A DNA stretch of 32,939 nucleotides, from positions 1 through 32,939 of the forward strand of contig CAYOXI010000027.1 in the NCBI GenBank assembly GCA_964407855.1, written 5' to 3'. The position numbers were made by a program, and so were the translations under genes. This document shows positions 6,036 to 14,542 of this stretch, one piece after another; position 1 is the stretch's first letter, and the number at the start of each line of letters is the position of its first letter. The stretch comes from SHZI01 sp964407855 (lineage in GTDB: Bacteria; Pseudomonadota; Gammaproteobacteria; Steroidobacterales; GCA-2729495). The notes beneath the pieces are model-generated. The model did no database searches, was not told the DNA's origin, and was given only the letters and a program-made list of their open reading frames with translations.

Positions 6036-8164
6036 GCCCGCACCCGCCGTGCATTCAGCACCACCAGCAGGGAACTGAGCGACATGCCGAGCGCCGCCAC
6101 CCAGGGCGGCAGGTAGCCGGCGGCGGCCAGCGGAATCGCGCTCAGGTTGTAGAACATCGCCCAGCGCAGGTTCTGGGCGAGGATGCGCCGCGCGCTGCGG
6201 CCCACCGCGATGGCCCGCGGCACGCCGGACCAGGCGGTGTCGAGCAGCAGCAGATCACCGGCCGTCTGGGCCAGCGCACTGCCCGAGCGCATCACGATTG
6301 ACACGTCGGCTTCGGCCAGCACCGGTGCATCATTGATGCCATCGCCCACCATCAGCACCGGTTGCCCAGCCGCCCGCAGTTCCCGGAGCCGTGCCAGCTT
6401 GTCGGCCGGTGAAAGGCGACTCTGCCAGCGATCAATGCCCAGCTCACGGGCGACGCCCGCCACCACCGGCTCCGCATCGCCACTCGCGATTTCAATCTCG
6501 CAGCCGAGCGCCCGCAGCGCATTGATGGCCTCATGGGCATCCGCCCGCAGATTGTCCCGGACGGCGAAGCGCGCCACGATGCCCTGCCCGTCGCCCAGCA
6601 CGAGCGCGTCGTCACTGGCCGTGGCGTCGCCGTCCGGTATCGGGCCGGCACGCAGTGCCGCAACGAAGCCGGGCCGGCCGATGCGGTAACGCTGCCCGTT
6701 CACCATGCCCTCGACGCCCTCGCCCGGTGTCTCGGCCATGGCCACGGCCACCAGCGCCGGATCTTCGTGGCTGCGAAACGCGACTGCCAGCGGGTGGCTC
6801 GAACCCCGCTCAAGGGCCGCAGCCAGCGCCAGCAGGCGGGCGGCATCCGCCGGCGGCATCTCGTCCAGCAACCGGACCTCGGGGCGACCGGCCGTCAGGG
6901 TGCCCGTCTTGTCCAGCACAACCCGGCGGATGCCCGGCAGGGCCTCGATGGCAGAGTCACTCACCGCGAGCAGGCCGAGCCGCGCCAGGGCAGTGTTGGC
7001 GGATGCCATCACCGAGGGTGCCGCCAGCGACAGGGCGCAGGGACAGGCCACGACCAGCACCGCGACGGTGTTGGCGAGCGCGACGGCCGGATCAACCAGC
7101 AGCCAGAAGGCGCTCACCGCCGCAGCAATTGCCAGGATCACCACGGAAAAGATCCGCGCCGTGCGGTCGGCCAGCGTGAGCAGGCGGGGCTTGGCCTGGC
7201 GGGACCGCTCCAGCAGGCGCAGTACGCCCGCCAGTTCGGTACGCTCGCCCGTGGCATCGACGCGCACATGCACGCTGGCGCCCAGGTTGATGCTGCCGCT
7301 GATCACGCCGTCGCCGATTTGCCGGGCCACAGGCAGCGCTTCGCCGGACAGGCAGGACTCGTCGAAGGCCGAGGCTCCCGCCAGGATCACCCCGTCGGCG
7401 GGCACCGGGTCGCCGCGGTTGACCAGAATCTCGTCGCCGGGCCGCAGCTCGCCCACGGGGACCGGGCTTGTCCGCCCGCCGCTGACCCGCAGGGCCCGGG
7501 CCGGCAGCAGCCAGGCCATGGCCTCGGTGATGGTCCCCACCTTGTGACGGGAACCCATTTCCACGAACCGCGACGCAGTGAGAAAGCAGATGAACATGGT
7601 GACCGCGTCGTAGTAGACCTCGCCGCTGCCGGCGAAGGTGTTCCACAGGCTGGCGAGCAGCGCAGCGCCAATCCCGAGACTGACCGGCACATCCATCGCG
7701 GGTCGCCGGGCGCGGAGCTGGGACAGCGCGGCGCGGAAGATGGGTCCGCCCGCATAGACGACGACCGGCAGCGTCACTAACAGGCTGCAGTAACGGAGGA
7801 ACGCCACGAGGGCAGGATCCATCCGGTAGTCCTCGGCCGCGTACAGGGCGAAGGCAAACATCATCACCTGCATCATGCCGATGGTGGCCACGCCCACGCG
7901 CTTGAGGGCCGCCCGGCGCTCCGCCGCCCGCTCGGTCTCGGCCTGGACACTGCCCGCCACGCTGGCCGAGAAGCCGAGCCGCCGGATTTCGCGCAGCACC
8001 GCATCCACGCCGGTGGCATTGCCGTCATAGCGCAGCCGGGCTTCGGCAGCCGCCGGATCGATGCGCACCTGGCCCAGGCCGGGCAGGCGCAGCAGGGCCG
8101 CCTCGATCTGGGTCGCACAGGCCGCGCAGCCCATCCCGCCGATCTGCACGCGCAGGGTTTCCAT
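6032..8164 (-). CDS. ccoI: Cu-translocating P1B-type ATPase for cbb3 assembly
   Basis: This 710-residue copper pump exports Cu(I) across the inner membrane for the CuB centre of cbb3 oxidase. It has one N-terminal heavy-metal domain with GMGCAAC (Cys13, Cys16), membrane helices from about residue 87, an actuator loop with SGEALPV at 271-277, the transmembrane metal motif CPC at 372-374, the phosphorylation motif DKTGT with Asp416, the SSHPLA motif of the nucleotide domain, and GDGINDAP near the C-terminus. It lies 14 bases after the short ccoH-like gene and overlaps ccoS by four bases. The operon position separates it from general copper-detoxification ATPases such as CopA. Confidence 0.93.
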   Translation of the reverse strand: METLRVQIGGMGCAACATQIEAALLRLPGLGQVRIDPAAAEARLRYDGNATGVDAVLREIRRLGFSASVAGSVQAETERAAERRAALKRVGVATIGMMQVMMFAFALYAAEDYRMDPALVAFLRYCSLLVTLPVVVYAGGPIFRAALSQLRARRPAMDVPVSLGIGAALLASLWNTFAGSGEVYYDAVTMFICFLTASRFVEMGSRHKVGTITEAMAWLLPARALRVSGGRTSPVPVGELRPGDEILVNRGDPVPADGVILAGASAFDESCLSGEALPVARQIGDGVISGSINLGASVHVRVDATGERTELAGVLRLLERSRQAKPRLLTLADRTARIFSVVILAIAAAVSAFWLLVDPAVALANTVAVLVVACPCALSLAAPSVMASANTALARLGLLAVSDSAIEALPGIRRVVLDKTGTLTAGRPEVRLLDEMPPADAARLLALAAALERGSSHPLAVAFRSHEDPALVAVAMAETPGEGVEGMVNGQRYRIGRPGFVAALRAGPIPDGDATASDDALVLGDGQGIVARFAVRDNLRADAHEAINALRALGCEIEIASGDAEPVVAGVARELGIDRWQSRLSPADKLARLRELRAAGQPVLMVGDGINDAPVLAEADVSIVMRSGSALAQTAGDLLLLDTAWSGVPRAIAVGRSARRILAQNLRWAMFYNLSAIPLAAAGYLPPWVAALGMSLSSLLVVLNARRVRA

Positions 8165-8178
8165 CGGCTAGAAGGGCC

Positions 8179-8355
8179 TCACGGCGGGTCCGCAGGCGGC
8201 GCGCCCAGGCGCTCGCTGTAGACCTCCGGGTCTGGCCAGGCAATGGTCACCGCCACCATCACGCCGCCGCCGACCAGGGACAGCAGGGGCAGGGCGACCA
8301 CCAGCCACATGACTGGCAGCCGGTACCAGGCAATGCCATCGGTGGATTCACTCAT
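8179..8355 (-). CDS. Short CcoH/FixH-like membrane protein
   Basis: This 58-residue protein occupies the ccoH slot between ccoG and ccoI. The start AWYRLPVMWLVVALPL resembles the N-terminal helix of FixH/CcoH (typically W-Y-R/K-x-P followed by a membrane helix), and a WPDPEVYSERL tail follows. Classical CcoH is about 150 residues and has a periplasmic beta domain, which is absent here. The ATG overlaps the ccoG stop (TGATG). Either the family has a short form that retains the membrane anchor, or the gene has lost its soluble domain. The reading frame is intact and well placed, so I consider it real. Confidence 0.8.
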   Translation of the reverse strand: MSESTDGIAWYRLPVMWLVVALPLLSLVGGGVMVAVTIAWPDPEVYSERLGAPPADPP

Positions 8356-9743
8356 CAGGGCTTCTCCGGGGCAAAAAAGCGGGTCGCGCGACTGGCGGAC
8401 AGGTCGGGATCCTCGACGGTCCGGACGGTGATGCGGATGTCCCGGGGTACCGTCTCCGGGCTGTCAGTGCGGGCCCGGATCCTCGCGGCCACAGCCTGCA
8501 CCTCGCCCGCCGGCACCCGGACACCAACCTCCGCATCCACGCTGAAGGACTCAGCCGGCGAGACCTCGATGACGTACTGGTGATCCTTCTGGTCCTTGTT
8601 CAGGATACGCAGGCTGTAAACGTTTTCCACCGCGCCATCCGGCAGGATGCGGTAGAAGGCGTTCCGGTCACGCAGCACATCGAGGCCGATGGGCTCCCGG
8701 AGAATCAGGGAGACGATGAAGCTGGTGGCCACTACCAGCAGAATGGCTGCGTAGACGAACACCCGGGGCCGCAGGATGCGGACCGGCTGGCCGGCCAGGC
8801 TGTTTTCCGTGGCGTAGCGGATCAGTCCCCGGGGATAGCCCACCCGGTCCATCACCCCGTCGCAGGCATCCACGCAGGCGGCACAGGCAATGCACTCGTA
8901 CTGCAGGCCCTTGCGGATGTCGATGCCGGTGGGGCAGACCTGCACGCAGATCGTGCAGTCCACGCAGTCACCGAGACCCAGCGCCTTAGGGTCCGCGCCC
9001 CGGCCGCGGGGACCCCGGGGCTCGCCCCGTTGCGGGTCATAGGAAATGATCAGCGTGTCCGCGTCGAACATGGCGCTCTGGAAGCGGGCATAGGGACACA
9101 TGTACTTGCAGACCTGCTCCCGGAGGAAGCCTGCATTGGCATAGGTGGCGAGCCCGTAGAAGCCGATCCAGAAGGTTTCCCAGCCGCCGAGCGTACCGGT
9201 GAATACGGCCGGAGCCAGGCTCCGGGCCGGCGTGAAGTAGGCGACGAAGGTGAAGCCGGTGATGGCGGCAAAGCCGATCCACAGCGCCTGCTTGGCACCC
9301 TTGCGGGCCAGCCATTCCCCGCTCCAGGGCCGGGCATCCAGCTTCATCCGGCGGGCCCGGTCGCCTTCCGTCCAGCGCTCCATGGCCAGGAAGGCATCGG
9401 TCCAGACCGTCTGGGGACACGCATAGCCGCACCAGACCCGGCCGGCCAGAGCCGTGAAGAAGAACAGGCACAGGGCTGCCATGATCAGCAGCAGGGTCAG
9501 GTACAGGAAATCCTGGGGCCAGAGGGTGAGCGCAAAGATGTGGAATTTGCGGGCCGGCAGGTCGAAGAGCACGGCCTGGCGGCCCTGCCAGCTGATCCAG
9601 GGCAGGAAGTAGTAGATGCCGAGGAGCGCCAGACCCGACAGGACGCGCAGCCGGGCAAAGCGGCCCTGGACCTCCCGGGGATAGACCTTGCTGTGGGTCT
9701 CGTAGAGCGAGGTGGCTGCCGGTCGGGCAGATCCGTCGCTCAC
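8355..9743 (-). CDS. ccoG: cbb3 oxidase accessory protein with two 4Fe-4S clusters
   Basis: CcoG is an inner-membrane iron-sulfur protein involved in reducing Cu(II) to Cu(I) for cbb3 assembly. The 462-residue sequence has several membrane helices in the first ~200 residues, the cysteine motif CGYACPQTVW at 105-114 (NapH/polyferredoxin type), CKYMCPYARFQ, and two ferredoxin-type cluster motifs CVDCTICVQVCPTGID and CIACAACVDACD. A further helix and a FixG C-terminal Ig-like domain (about 340-460) follow. The start is GTG at 9743, overlapping the stop of the preceding gene (GTGA). It sits between the 98-residue membrane protein and the ccoH-like gene. Confidence 0.94.
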   Translation of the reverse strand: MSDGSARPAATSLYETHSKVYPREVQGRFARLRVLSGLALLGIYYFLPWISWQGRQAVLFDLPARKFHIFALTLWPQDFLYLTLLLIMAALCLFFFTALAGRVWCGYACPQTVWTDAFLAMERWTEGDRARRMKLDARPWSGEWLARKGAKQALWIGFAAITGFTFVAYFTPARSLAPAVFTGTLGGWETFWIGFYGLATYANAGFLREQVCKYMCPYARFQSAMFDADTLIISYDPQRGEPRGPRGRGADPKALGLGDCVDCTICVQVCPTGIDIRKGLQYECIACAACVDACDGVMDRVGYPRGLIRYATENSLAGQPVRILRPRVFVYAAILLVVATSFIVSLILREPIGLDVLRDRNAFYRILPDGAVENVYSLRILNKDQKDHQYVIEVSPAESFSVDAEVGVRVPAGEVQAVAARIRARTDSPETVPRDIRITVRTVEDPDLSASRATRFFAPEKP

Positions 9744-10036
9744 GGCCGGGTGTCCCGGGTCAGCATCACGGCGAGCCAGGCAGCCACGCCCCCAACCAGC
9801 CAGAAGAGCAGGAAGCCGAGCGTGTAGAGCCCGGTGCGCGTCAGCCAGCCTGCCGGCAGGGTATCCGGGCCCAGGTGCAGGCCGTCGATGATGAGCTGGG
9901 GATCCAGTACGGCGAAACCCAGCAGGGTGCCCAGGCAGGCGGCCAGGAATGACGACCAGCCGATGGCGGCTGCCGCCTGCAACGGCGGCGGCCAGCTGCG
10001 CTGCTCGCGCTCCTCATCCGCCGCCGGCAGACCCAT
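9740..10036 (-). CDS. Small two-helix membrane protein between ccoP and ccoG
   Basis: This 98-residue protein has a charged Gln/Glu/Arg-rich cytoplasmic start and two likely membrane helices (IGWSSFLAACLGTLLGFAVL and TGLYTLGFLLFWLVGGVAAWLAV). I do not recognise a named family. The ATG at 10036 was chosen because a GGGGA lies eight or so bases upstream and because longer starts would run deep into ccoP. It overlaps the ccoP 3' end by 23 bases and ends on the ccoG start, so it is translationally coupled within the oxidase operon. That context suggests a role in cbb3 assembly or stability, which is inference only. Confidence 0.75.
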   Translation of the reverse strand: MGLPAADEEREQRSWPPPLQAAAAIGWSSFLAACLGTLLGFAVLDPQLIIDGLHLGPDTLPAGWLTRTGLYTLGFLLFWLVGGVAAWLAVMLTRDTRP

Positions 10037-10922
10037 CGCCTGATCCCCGCGAGAGACTGAGCGTATAGGCTGCCAGCAGGCGCACGCGATCCGGACCCAG
10101 CAACACGTCGTGGGCAGGCATCTGATTGATCCGGCCCACTGCAATGGTCTGCCTGAGCGCGGCCTCATCGCCACCGAACAGCCAGGTATTCCGGGTCAGG
10201 TCGGACGCCCCGAGCAGCTGATTACCCCGTCCGTCCACGCCGTGGCAGGCCACGCAGAACATCGCGTACCGGACTGCGCCGGCATCAGCGAGCGCTTCGT
10301 CAGCCGGCAGGCCGCTGAGACGGCGGACATAGGCCACAGTCTCGTTCACGCCGGCCTCGCCCAGGGCCGCTTCCCAGCCGGGCATCACGCCGATCCGGCC
10401 GTTTGCGATGGTGGCGATGAGCGCTTCCGGCGAATTGCCGTAGAGCCAGTTATCGTCGGTGAGGTTCGGAAAGCCCACTGCGCCCCGGGCATCGGATCCA
10501 TGGCAACCGGCGCAGACGTTCGCGTAGATGCTGCGGGCCGTACCCATGGCGTCCGGATCCCGGGACAGCTCGTCCAGGCTCAGGCTGGCAAAGCGGGCGT
10601 AGCGCGGCGCCTGGGCTGCGTCCGCTGCCTGGACCTCGGCCGCGTGCTGGCTTTGCTGGGACCAGCCGAGCAGGCCCGGGTAGCTTCCCAGTCCGGGATA
10701 CAGGACCAGGTAGACCAGGCCGAAGGCGACCGATGCGAGGAACAGCCACAACCACCAGCGCGGCAGCGGGTTGTTCAGCTCCTGCAGGTCACTGTCCCAG
10801 ATGTGTCCCGTATCGCCGGGCTCCGCCCTGGTCGACGTGGAATAGATACCGAAGAGCCACAGCGCCGCCGCGATATTGCCCAGGGTCAGGATGATGATGA
10901 ACCAGCTCCAGCCACTCGTCAT
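10014..10922 (-). CDS. ccoP: cbb3 oxidase dihaem cytochrome c subunit CcoP
   Basis: CcoP carries electrons from soluble cytochromes to CcoO. The 302-residue protein starts with a membrane helix (residues 4-26), has the conserved HIWDSDLQELNNPLPRWW segment at 40-57, and a second helix at about 58-76. Two cytochrome c domains follow with haem motifs CAGCH at 137-141 and CVACH at 223-227. Late methionine motifs (GVMPGW, NQMPAH) supply candidate axial ligands. The ATG overlaps the ccoQ stop by four bases (ATGA). Length and layout are standard. Confidence 0.96.
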   Translation of the reverse strand: MTSGWSWFIIILTLGNIAAALWLFGIYSTSTRAEPGDTGHIWDSDLQELNNPLPRWWLWLFLASVAFGLVYLVLYPGLGSYPGLLGWSQQSQHAAEVQAADAAQAPRYARFASLSLDELSRDPDAMGTARSIYANVCAGCHGSDARGAVGFPNLTDDNWLYGNSPEALIATIANGRIGVMPGWEAALGEAGVNETVAYVRRLSGLPADEALADAGAVRYAMFCVACHGVDGRGNQLLGASDLTRNTWLFGGDEAALRQTIAVGRINQMPAHDVLLGPDRVRLLAAYTLSLSRGSGDGSAGGG

Positions 10923-11080
10923 CGCCGCTGCTCCTCGCTACCCTCATCCTCTTCCAGTGGCAGCTGCGCGGCCTCCTGGAAGTCCTTGCGCGGCCTGGCA
11001 CTCCAGGCCCAGATCACCACGCCCGTGAAGGCGAGCATGGCAAACACGGTTGCCAGACCCCGCACCAGGCCAACGTCCAT
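10919..11080 (-). CDS. ccoQ: cbb3 oxidase small subunit CcoQ/FixQ
   Basis: This 53-residue protein has a single membrane helix (VRGLATVFAMLAFTGVVIWAWS) followed by a charged tail with the RKDFQEAAQLPLEED segment typical of CcoQ. CcoQ stabilises the oxidase complex. Its ATG at 11080 overlaps the ccoO stop by one base (TGATG), and its stop overlaps the ccoP start. Position and size make the call secure. Confidence 0.92.
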   Translation of the reverse strand: MDVGLVRGLATVFAMLAFTGVVIWAWSARPRKDFQEAAQLPLEEDEGSEEQRR

Positions 11081-11694
11081 CACTCGGCACTCCAGCTGCG
11101 GGAAGCGACGCCCAGCATCTGCAGGTAGGTGATCAACGCATCCATCTCTGTCTTGCCCTCCACGGCCGCACTCGCGCCGCTTAAGTCCTCGTCGGTATAG
11201 GGCACGCCGATGCTGCGCAGGGCAGCGAGTTTGCGCGGCGTCAGTTGCGGATCCAGAAACCGGCGCTCCAGCCACGGGTAGCCGGGCATGTTGGACTCCG
11301 GCACTACGTCCCGGGGACTGATCAGGTGGATGCGGTGCCAGTCGTCGCTGTAGCGGCCACCGACCCGGGCCAGGTCGGGGCCGGTGCGCTTGGAGCCGAA
11401 CTGGAAGGGATGGTCGTAGACCGACTCCCCGGCCAGCGAAAACGTGCCGTAGCGCTCGGTCTCCGACCGCAGGGGCCGCACCATCTGGGAATGGCAGTTG
11501 TAGCAGCCCTCCCGGATATAGACGTCGCGGCCCTCGAGCTGCAAAGCGGTGTAGGGCTTGACCCCCGGCGCGGGCTGGCTGGTTTCAGTGGCGAAGTACA
11601 GGGGGATAATCTGCACCAGGCCGGCCACACTGATCACCACTGCTGTCAGGACTGCCAGCAGGCCCAGGTTCTTCTCGATCGTGTCGTGCTTCAT
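11080..11694 (-). CDS. ccoO: cbb3 oxidase monohaem cytochrome c subunit CcoO
   Basis: CcoO passes electrons from CcoP to the catalytic subunit. The 204-residue protein has one N-terminal membrane helix (residues 9-34), the haem c motif CYNCH at 64-68 followed by SQMVRPL, and a later ESNMPGYPWL motif carrying the axial Met. The signature EGRDVYIREGCYNCHSQ is diagnostic. The ATG at 11694 overlaps the ccoN stop by four bases. The protein is a normal full-length member. Confidence 0.97.
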   Translation of the reverse strand: MKHDTIEKNLGLLAVLTAVVISVAGLVQIIPLYFATETSQPAPGVKPYTALQLEGRDVYIREGCYNCHSQMVRPLRSETERYGTFSLAGESVYDHPFQFGSKRTGPDLARVGGRYSDDWHRIHLISPRDVVPESNMPGYPWLERRFLDPQLTPRKLAALRSIGVPYTDEDLSGASAAVEGKTEMDALITYLQMLGVASRSWSAE

Positions 11695-13124
11695 GCGGGT
11701 TGTGCCACCGGCGCGGGAATGCTCACATCAATGTCCTCGCTACGCTGCCCGATGGTGCGGTAGACGTTCCAGGCCATCAGGAACATGCCGGCCAGCACCA
11801 GCACGCCACCGAGCAGCCGGATCGCGTAGTAGGGATAGGTGGCACTCAGGGACTCGATGAAGCTGTAGGTGAGCGTGCCGTCCGCATTGGTGGCCCGCCA
11901 CATCAGTCCCTGCATCACCCCGGCGATCCACATGGCCACGATGTAGAGCACGATGCCAATCGTGGTGGTCCAGAAGTGGATATCGATCAGCCGGGTGCTG
12001 TACATCTCCTTGAGACCATAGAGACGCGGGATCAGCGCATAGAGCGACCCGATGGAGATCATGGCCACCCAGCCCAGGGCGCCCGAGTGCACGTGGCCTA
12101 TGGTCCAGTCCGTGTAGTGGGACAGGGCATTGACCGTCCGGATGGACATCATCGGGCCCTCGAAGGTGGACATGCCGTAGAAGGACAGGGACACGATGAG
12201 GAACTTCAGGATCGGGTCGTTGCGCAGTTTTCCCCAGGCGCCGGACAGGGTCATGATGCCGTTGATCATGCCGCCCCACGAGGGTGCGATGAGCATCAGG
12301 GAGAAGACCATGCCGAGCGACTGGACCCAGTCGGGCAGCGTGGTGTAGTACAGGTGGTGGGGACCCGCCCACATGTAGATGGAGATCAGCGCCCAGAAAT
12401 GCACCACCGAGAGCCGGTATGAGTAGATGGGCCGGCCAGCCTGCTTGGGCACGAAGTAGTACATCATCCCCAGGAAACCGGCCGTGAGGAAGAAGCCCAC
12501 TGCATTGTGCCCGTACCACCACTGGACCATGGCATCCACCGTGCCCGCGTACACGGAGTAGGACTTGGTCAGGGTCACCGGCACCGCCAGGCTGTTGACG
12601 ATGTGGAGCACGGCAATGGTGATGATGTAGGCGGCAAAGAACCAGTTGGCCACGTAGATGTGCCGGATGCGCCGCTGGGCCAGCGTGCCGAAGAACACGA
12701 TGCCGTAGACCACCCAGACGACCGCAATCAGGATGTCGATGGGCCACTCGAGCTCGGCGTACTCCTTGCTGGACGTGGCCCCCAGCGGCAGTGAGATTGC
12801 CGCCAGCACGATGATCAGCTGCCAGCCCCAGAAGGTGAAACCGGCCAGCCGGTCGCTGAACAGCCGCACATGACAGGTGCGTTGCACTATGTAGTAGGAC
12901 GTGGCAAAGAGCGCCGAGCCACCGAAGGCAAAGATCACTGCATTGGTATGCAGGGGGCGAAGGCGGCCGAAAGTCAGCCATGGGATGTCAAAGTTGAGCG
13001 CCGGCCACAGCAGCTGGGCGGCGATGACCACACCCACCAGCATGCCAACGATGCCCCAGACAACCGTCATCAGGGCGAACTGGCGAACGACGCGGTCGTT
13101 GTAGAAGGTACTGGCCGCAGCCAC
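11691..13124 (-). CDS. ccoN: cbb3-type cytochrome c oxidase catalytic subunit CcoN
   Basis: CcoN reduces O2 to water at a haem b3-CuB centre and pumps protons; it is the high-affinity terminal oxidase used at low O2. The 477-residue, twelve-helix protein keeps all expected metal ligands: low-spin haem His59 (RPLHTNA), CuB His206 (WYGHNAVGFF), His256 and His257 (GPHHLYY), haem ligands His344 and His346 (GHVHSG), and Tyr250, placed six residues before the His pair as for the cross-linked Tyr of cbb3 oxidases. The ATG at 13124 has AGGGAG about seven bases upstream. It is the first gene of a ten-gene operon. I saw no TTGAT-N4-ATCAA site upstream. Confidence 0.98.
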   Translation of the reverse strand: MAAASTFYNDRVVRQFALMTVVWGIVGMLVGVVIAAQLLWPALNFDIPWLTFGRLRPLHTNAVIFAFGGSALFATSYYIVQRTCHVRLFSDRLAGFTFWGWQLIIVLAAISLPLGATSSKEYAELEWPIDILIAVVWVVYGIVFFGTLAQRRIRHIYVANWFFAAYIITIAVLHIVNSLAVPVTLTKSYSVYAGTVDAMVQWWYGHNAVGFFLTAGFLGMMYYFVPKQAGRPIYSYRLSVVHFWALISIYMWAGPHHLYYTTLPDWVQSLGMVFSLMLIAPSWGGMINGIMTLSGAWGKLRNDPILKFLIVSLSFYGMSTFEGPMMSIRTVNALSHYTDWTIGHVHSGALGWVAMISIGSLYALIPRLYGLKEMYSTRLIDIHFWTTTIGIVLYIVAMWIAGVMQGLMWRATNADGTLTYSFIESLSATYPYYAIRLLGGVLVLAGMFLMAWNVYRTIGQRSEDIDVSIPAPVAQPA

Positions 13125-13181
13125 GGCTGACTCCCTGAATGAGTTGGGCGACCGGCACCCTACCGGTTAGCGGTCAGGATC

Positions 13182-13224
13182 CATATAGGTAGTTTCGCTG
13201 ACTGCCGGCAGGCCAGGCGTGGCC
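13182..13224. promoter_or_regulatory. Candidate ccoN promoter with two abutting palindromes
   Basis: Between ccoN and the divergent Rieske gene there is a possible minus-strand -10 (TATATG, 13182-13187). Upstream of it lie the perfect palindrome CTGCCGGCAG (13202-13211) and then GGCCA-GGCG-TGGCC (13211-13224), a 5-4-5 inverted repeat. If the -10 is right, the second palindrome is centred near -42, the usual place for a CRP/FNR-class activator, although its sequence is not an FNR or FixK box. The whole region 13125-13324 contains no gene. Promoter assignment is by eye and uncertain. Confidence 0.35.
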
Positions 13225-13324
13225 AACAATCGGACTGCGTGACGGGGGCCTTCCTGTCATGAACAGCAGCCCGGCCAGCTGGGGAATACCGGGCACGGAC
13301 AACCATCAAGAGGAGTCGCCGCTC

Positions 13325-14506
13325 ATGTACATCAATTTCTGGTATCCCATCATCCGCAGCGAGGATCTCGGCCCGGACAAACCCGAGCGGGCCCGGGTGC
13401 TGGGTGTCAACCTGGCCGTGTTCCGGGACTCAAAAGGCCGGGCCCGGGTACTGAGCGACACCTGCGTGCACCGTGGCGGATCCCTGTCGGGCCCCTGGGA
13501 ACTGGGCAGCAATCCCCGCATCGTGGATGACTGCGTGGTCTGCCCGTACCACGGCTGGGAATTCAATGGCGACGGGGACTGCAAGAACATCCCGTCCATC
13601 GGCTACGGCACCAAGCCCCCCGCCCGCGCCAAGGTGGATGCCTATCCGACGGCAGAGAAGTACGGCATCGTCTTCGCCTTCCTGGGCGACCTGCCGGAAG
13701 ACGAGCGTCCGCCGCTGCTGGAGATCGAGGAATACAGCGACCCGGCCTGGCGGGCCAACTCGGTACTGATCCTGGATGTCAACTACTACTACGAGCGCTC
13801 CATCGAGAACGGCCTCGATCCCGCCCACAATGAGTTCGTCCACCCGACCCACGGCTTCAAGGGCATCAACCGGGAAACCTACCGGGTCCGGGAGTACGAC
13901 GTAGTGGACTACCCGCAGGGCTGGGGCATGTGGTTCATCCACCGCTTCAATTCCCCGGGCCTGCAGGACAAGACCTGGAAGCAGGCTGGCGTGGCCGACC
14001 CGAACGAGGTGTACGCGGGCAGCGGCACCCACGGGCCCAACACCATGATCACCGAGATCAACGTGGGCAAGGGCCAGAAGTTCCGCCAGTACTTCTTCGA
14101 GCAGCCCGTGGACCAGGACACGACGCGGATCTTCTTCGTCAACATGCGCAACTTCATGCTGGAGCCCCAGAACGACGGCCCGATCCATGCCCGCAACAAG
14201 GTCATCGCCCAGCAGGACATCGAGATCCTGGGCGTCGTCTATCCGCCGCGCACGCCGACCAGCAACGCCAAGGAGGTGCTGATGCCCGCGGACAAGGCCG
14301 TGGTCGCCTACCGGGAATGGCTCAGCAGGTTCGATGACAAGGGCTGGCGCATCGACTGGGATGAGTTCACCCGGCGCAACGGCAAGGATGCAGCCTTTGC
14401 GATTCCGAGCCCCCGGCGGCGTACAACTGGCAACTGGGTGCTGGAGAGTGTCCCCTTGCTGGGCAGCCGCGCCGAGCGGAAGGCGTCACGGGAAGCAACG
14501 GGTTAG
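13325..14506 (+). CDS. Rieske non-haem iron oxygenase, alpha subunit type
   Basis: This 393-residue protein has the Rieske 2Fe-2S motif C-x-H (Cys47, His49) and C-x2-H (Cys73, His76, in VVCPYHGWEF), and the mononuclear iron motif D-P-A-H-N-E-F-V-H (Asp165, His168, His173). These enzymes use O2 and reducing equivalents to hydroxylate, dihydroxylate or demethylate aromatic and alicyclic substrates. The substrate cannot be read from sequence. No reductase or ferredoxin partner lies nearby. The ATG at 13325 was chosen over an in-frame ATG at 13259 because AGAGGAG lies nine bases before it and the protein then begins at the conserved FWYPI segment. It is transcribed divergently from ccoN and followed by a universal stress protein gene. 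Confidence 0.88.
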   Translation: MYINFWYPIIRSEDLGPDKPERARVLGVNLAVFRDSKGRARVLSDTCVHRGGSLSGPWELGSNPRIVDDCVVCPYHGWEFNGDGDCKNIPSIGYGTKPPARAKVDAYPTAEKYGIVFAFLGDLPEDERPPLLEIEEYSDPAWRANSVLILDVNYYYERSIENGLDPAHNEFVHPTHGFKGINRETYRVREYDVVDYPQGWGMWFIHRFNSPGLQDKTWKQAGVADPNEVYAGSGTHGPNTMITEINVGKGQKFRQYFFEQPVDQDTTRIFFVNMRNFMLEPQNDGPIHARNKVIAQQDIEILGVVYPPRTPTSNAKEVLMPADKAVVAYREWLSRFDDKGWRIDWDEFTRRNGKDAAFAIPSPRRRTTGNWVLESVPLLGSRAERKASREATG

Positions 14507-14542
14507 CATAGGTCTGTTCATCAGTGAAGAGAGGTCGAAGAC

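Noticed and set aside
6533..7780. 415-codon plus-strand frame over ccoI
   Set aside because: Low-complexity Gln/Gly/Arg/His composition with no domain; ccoI on the other strand has all catalytic motifs.
8580..9827. 415-codon plus-strand frame over ccoG
   Set aside because: Antisense shadow; ccoG has its full set of Cys motifs in the opposite frame.
13125..13324. FNR/ANR box upstream of ccoN
   Set aside because: I looked for TTGAT-N4-ATCAA on both strands and found no acceptable match.
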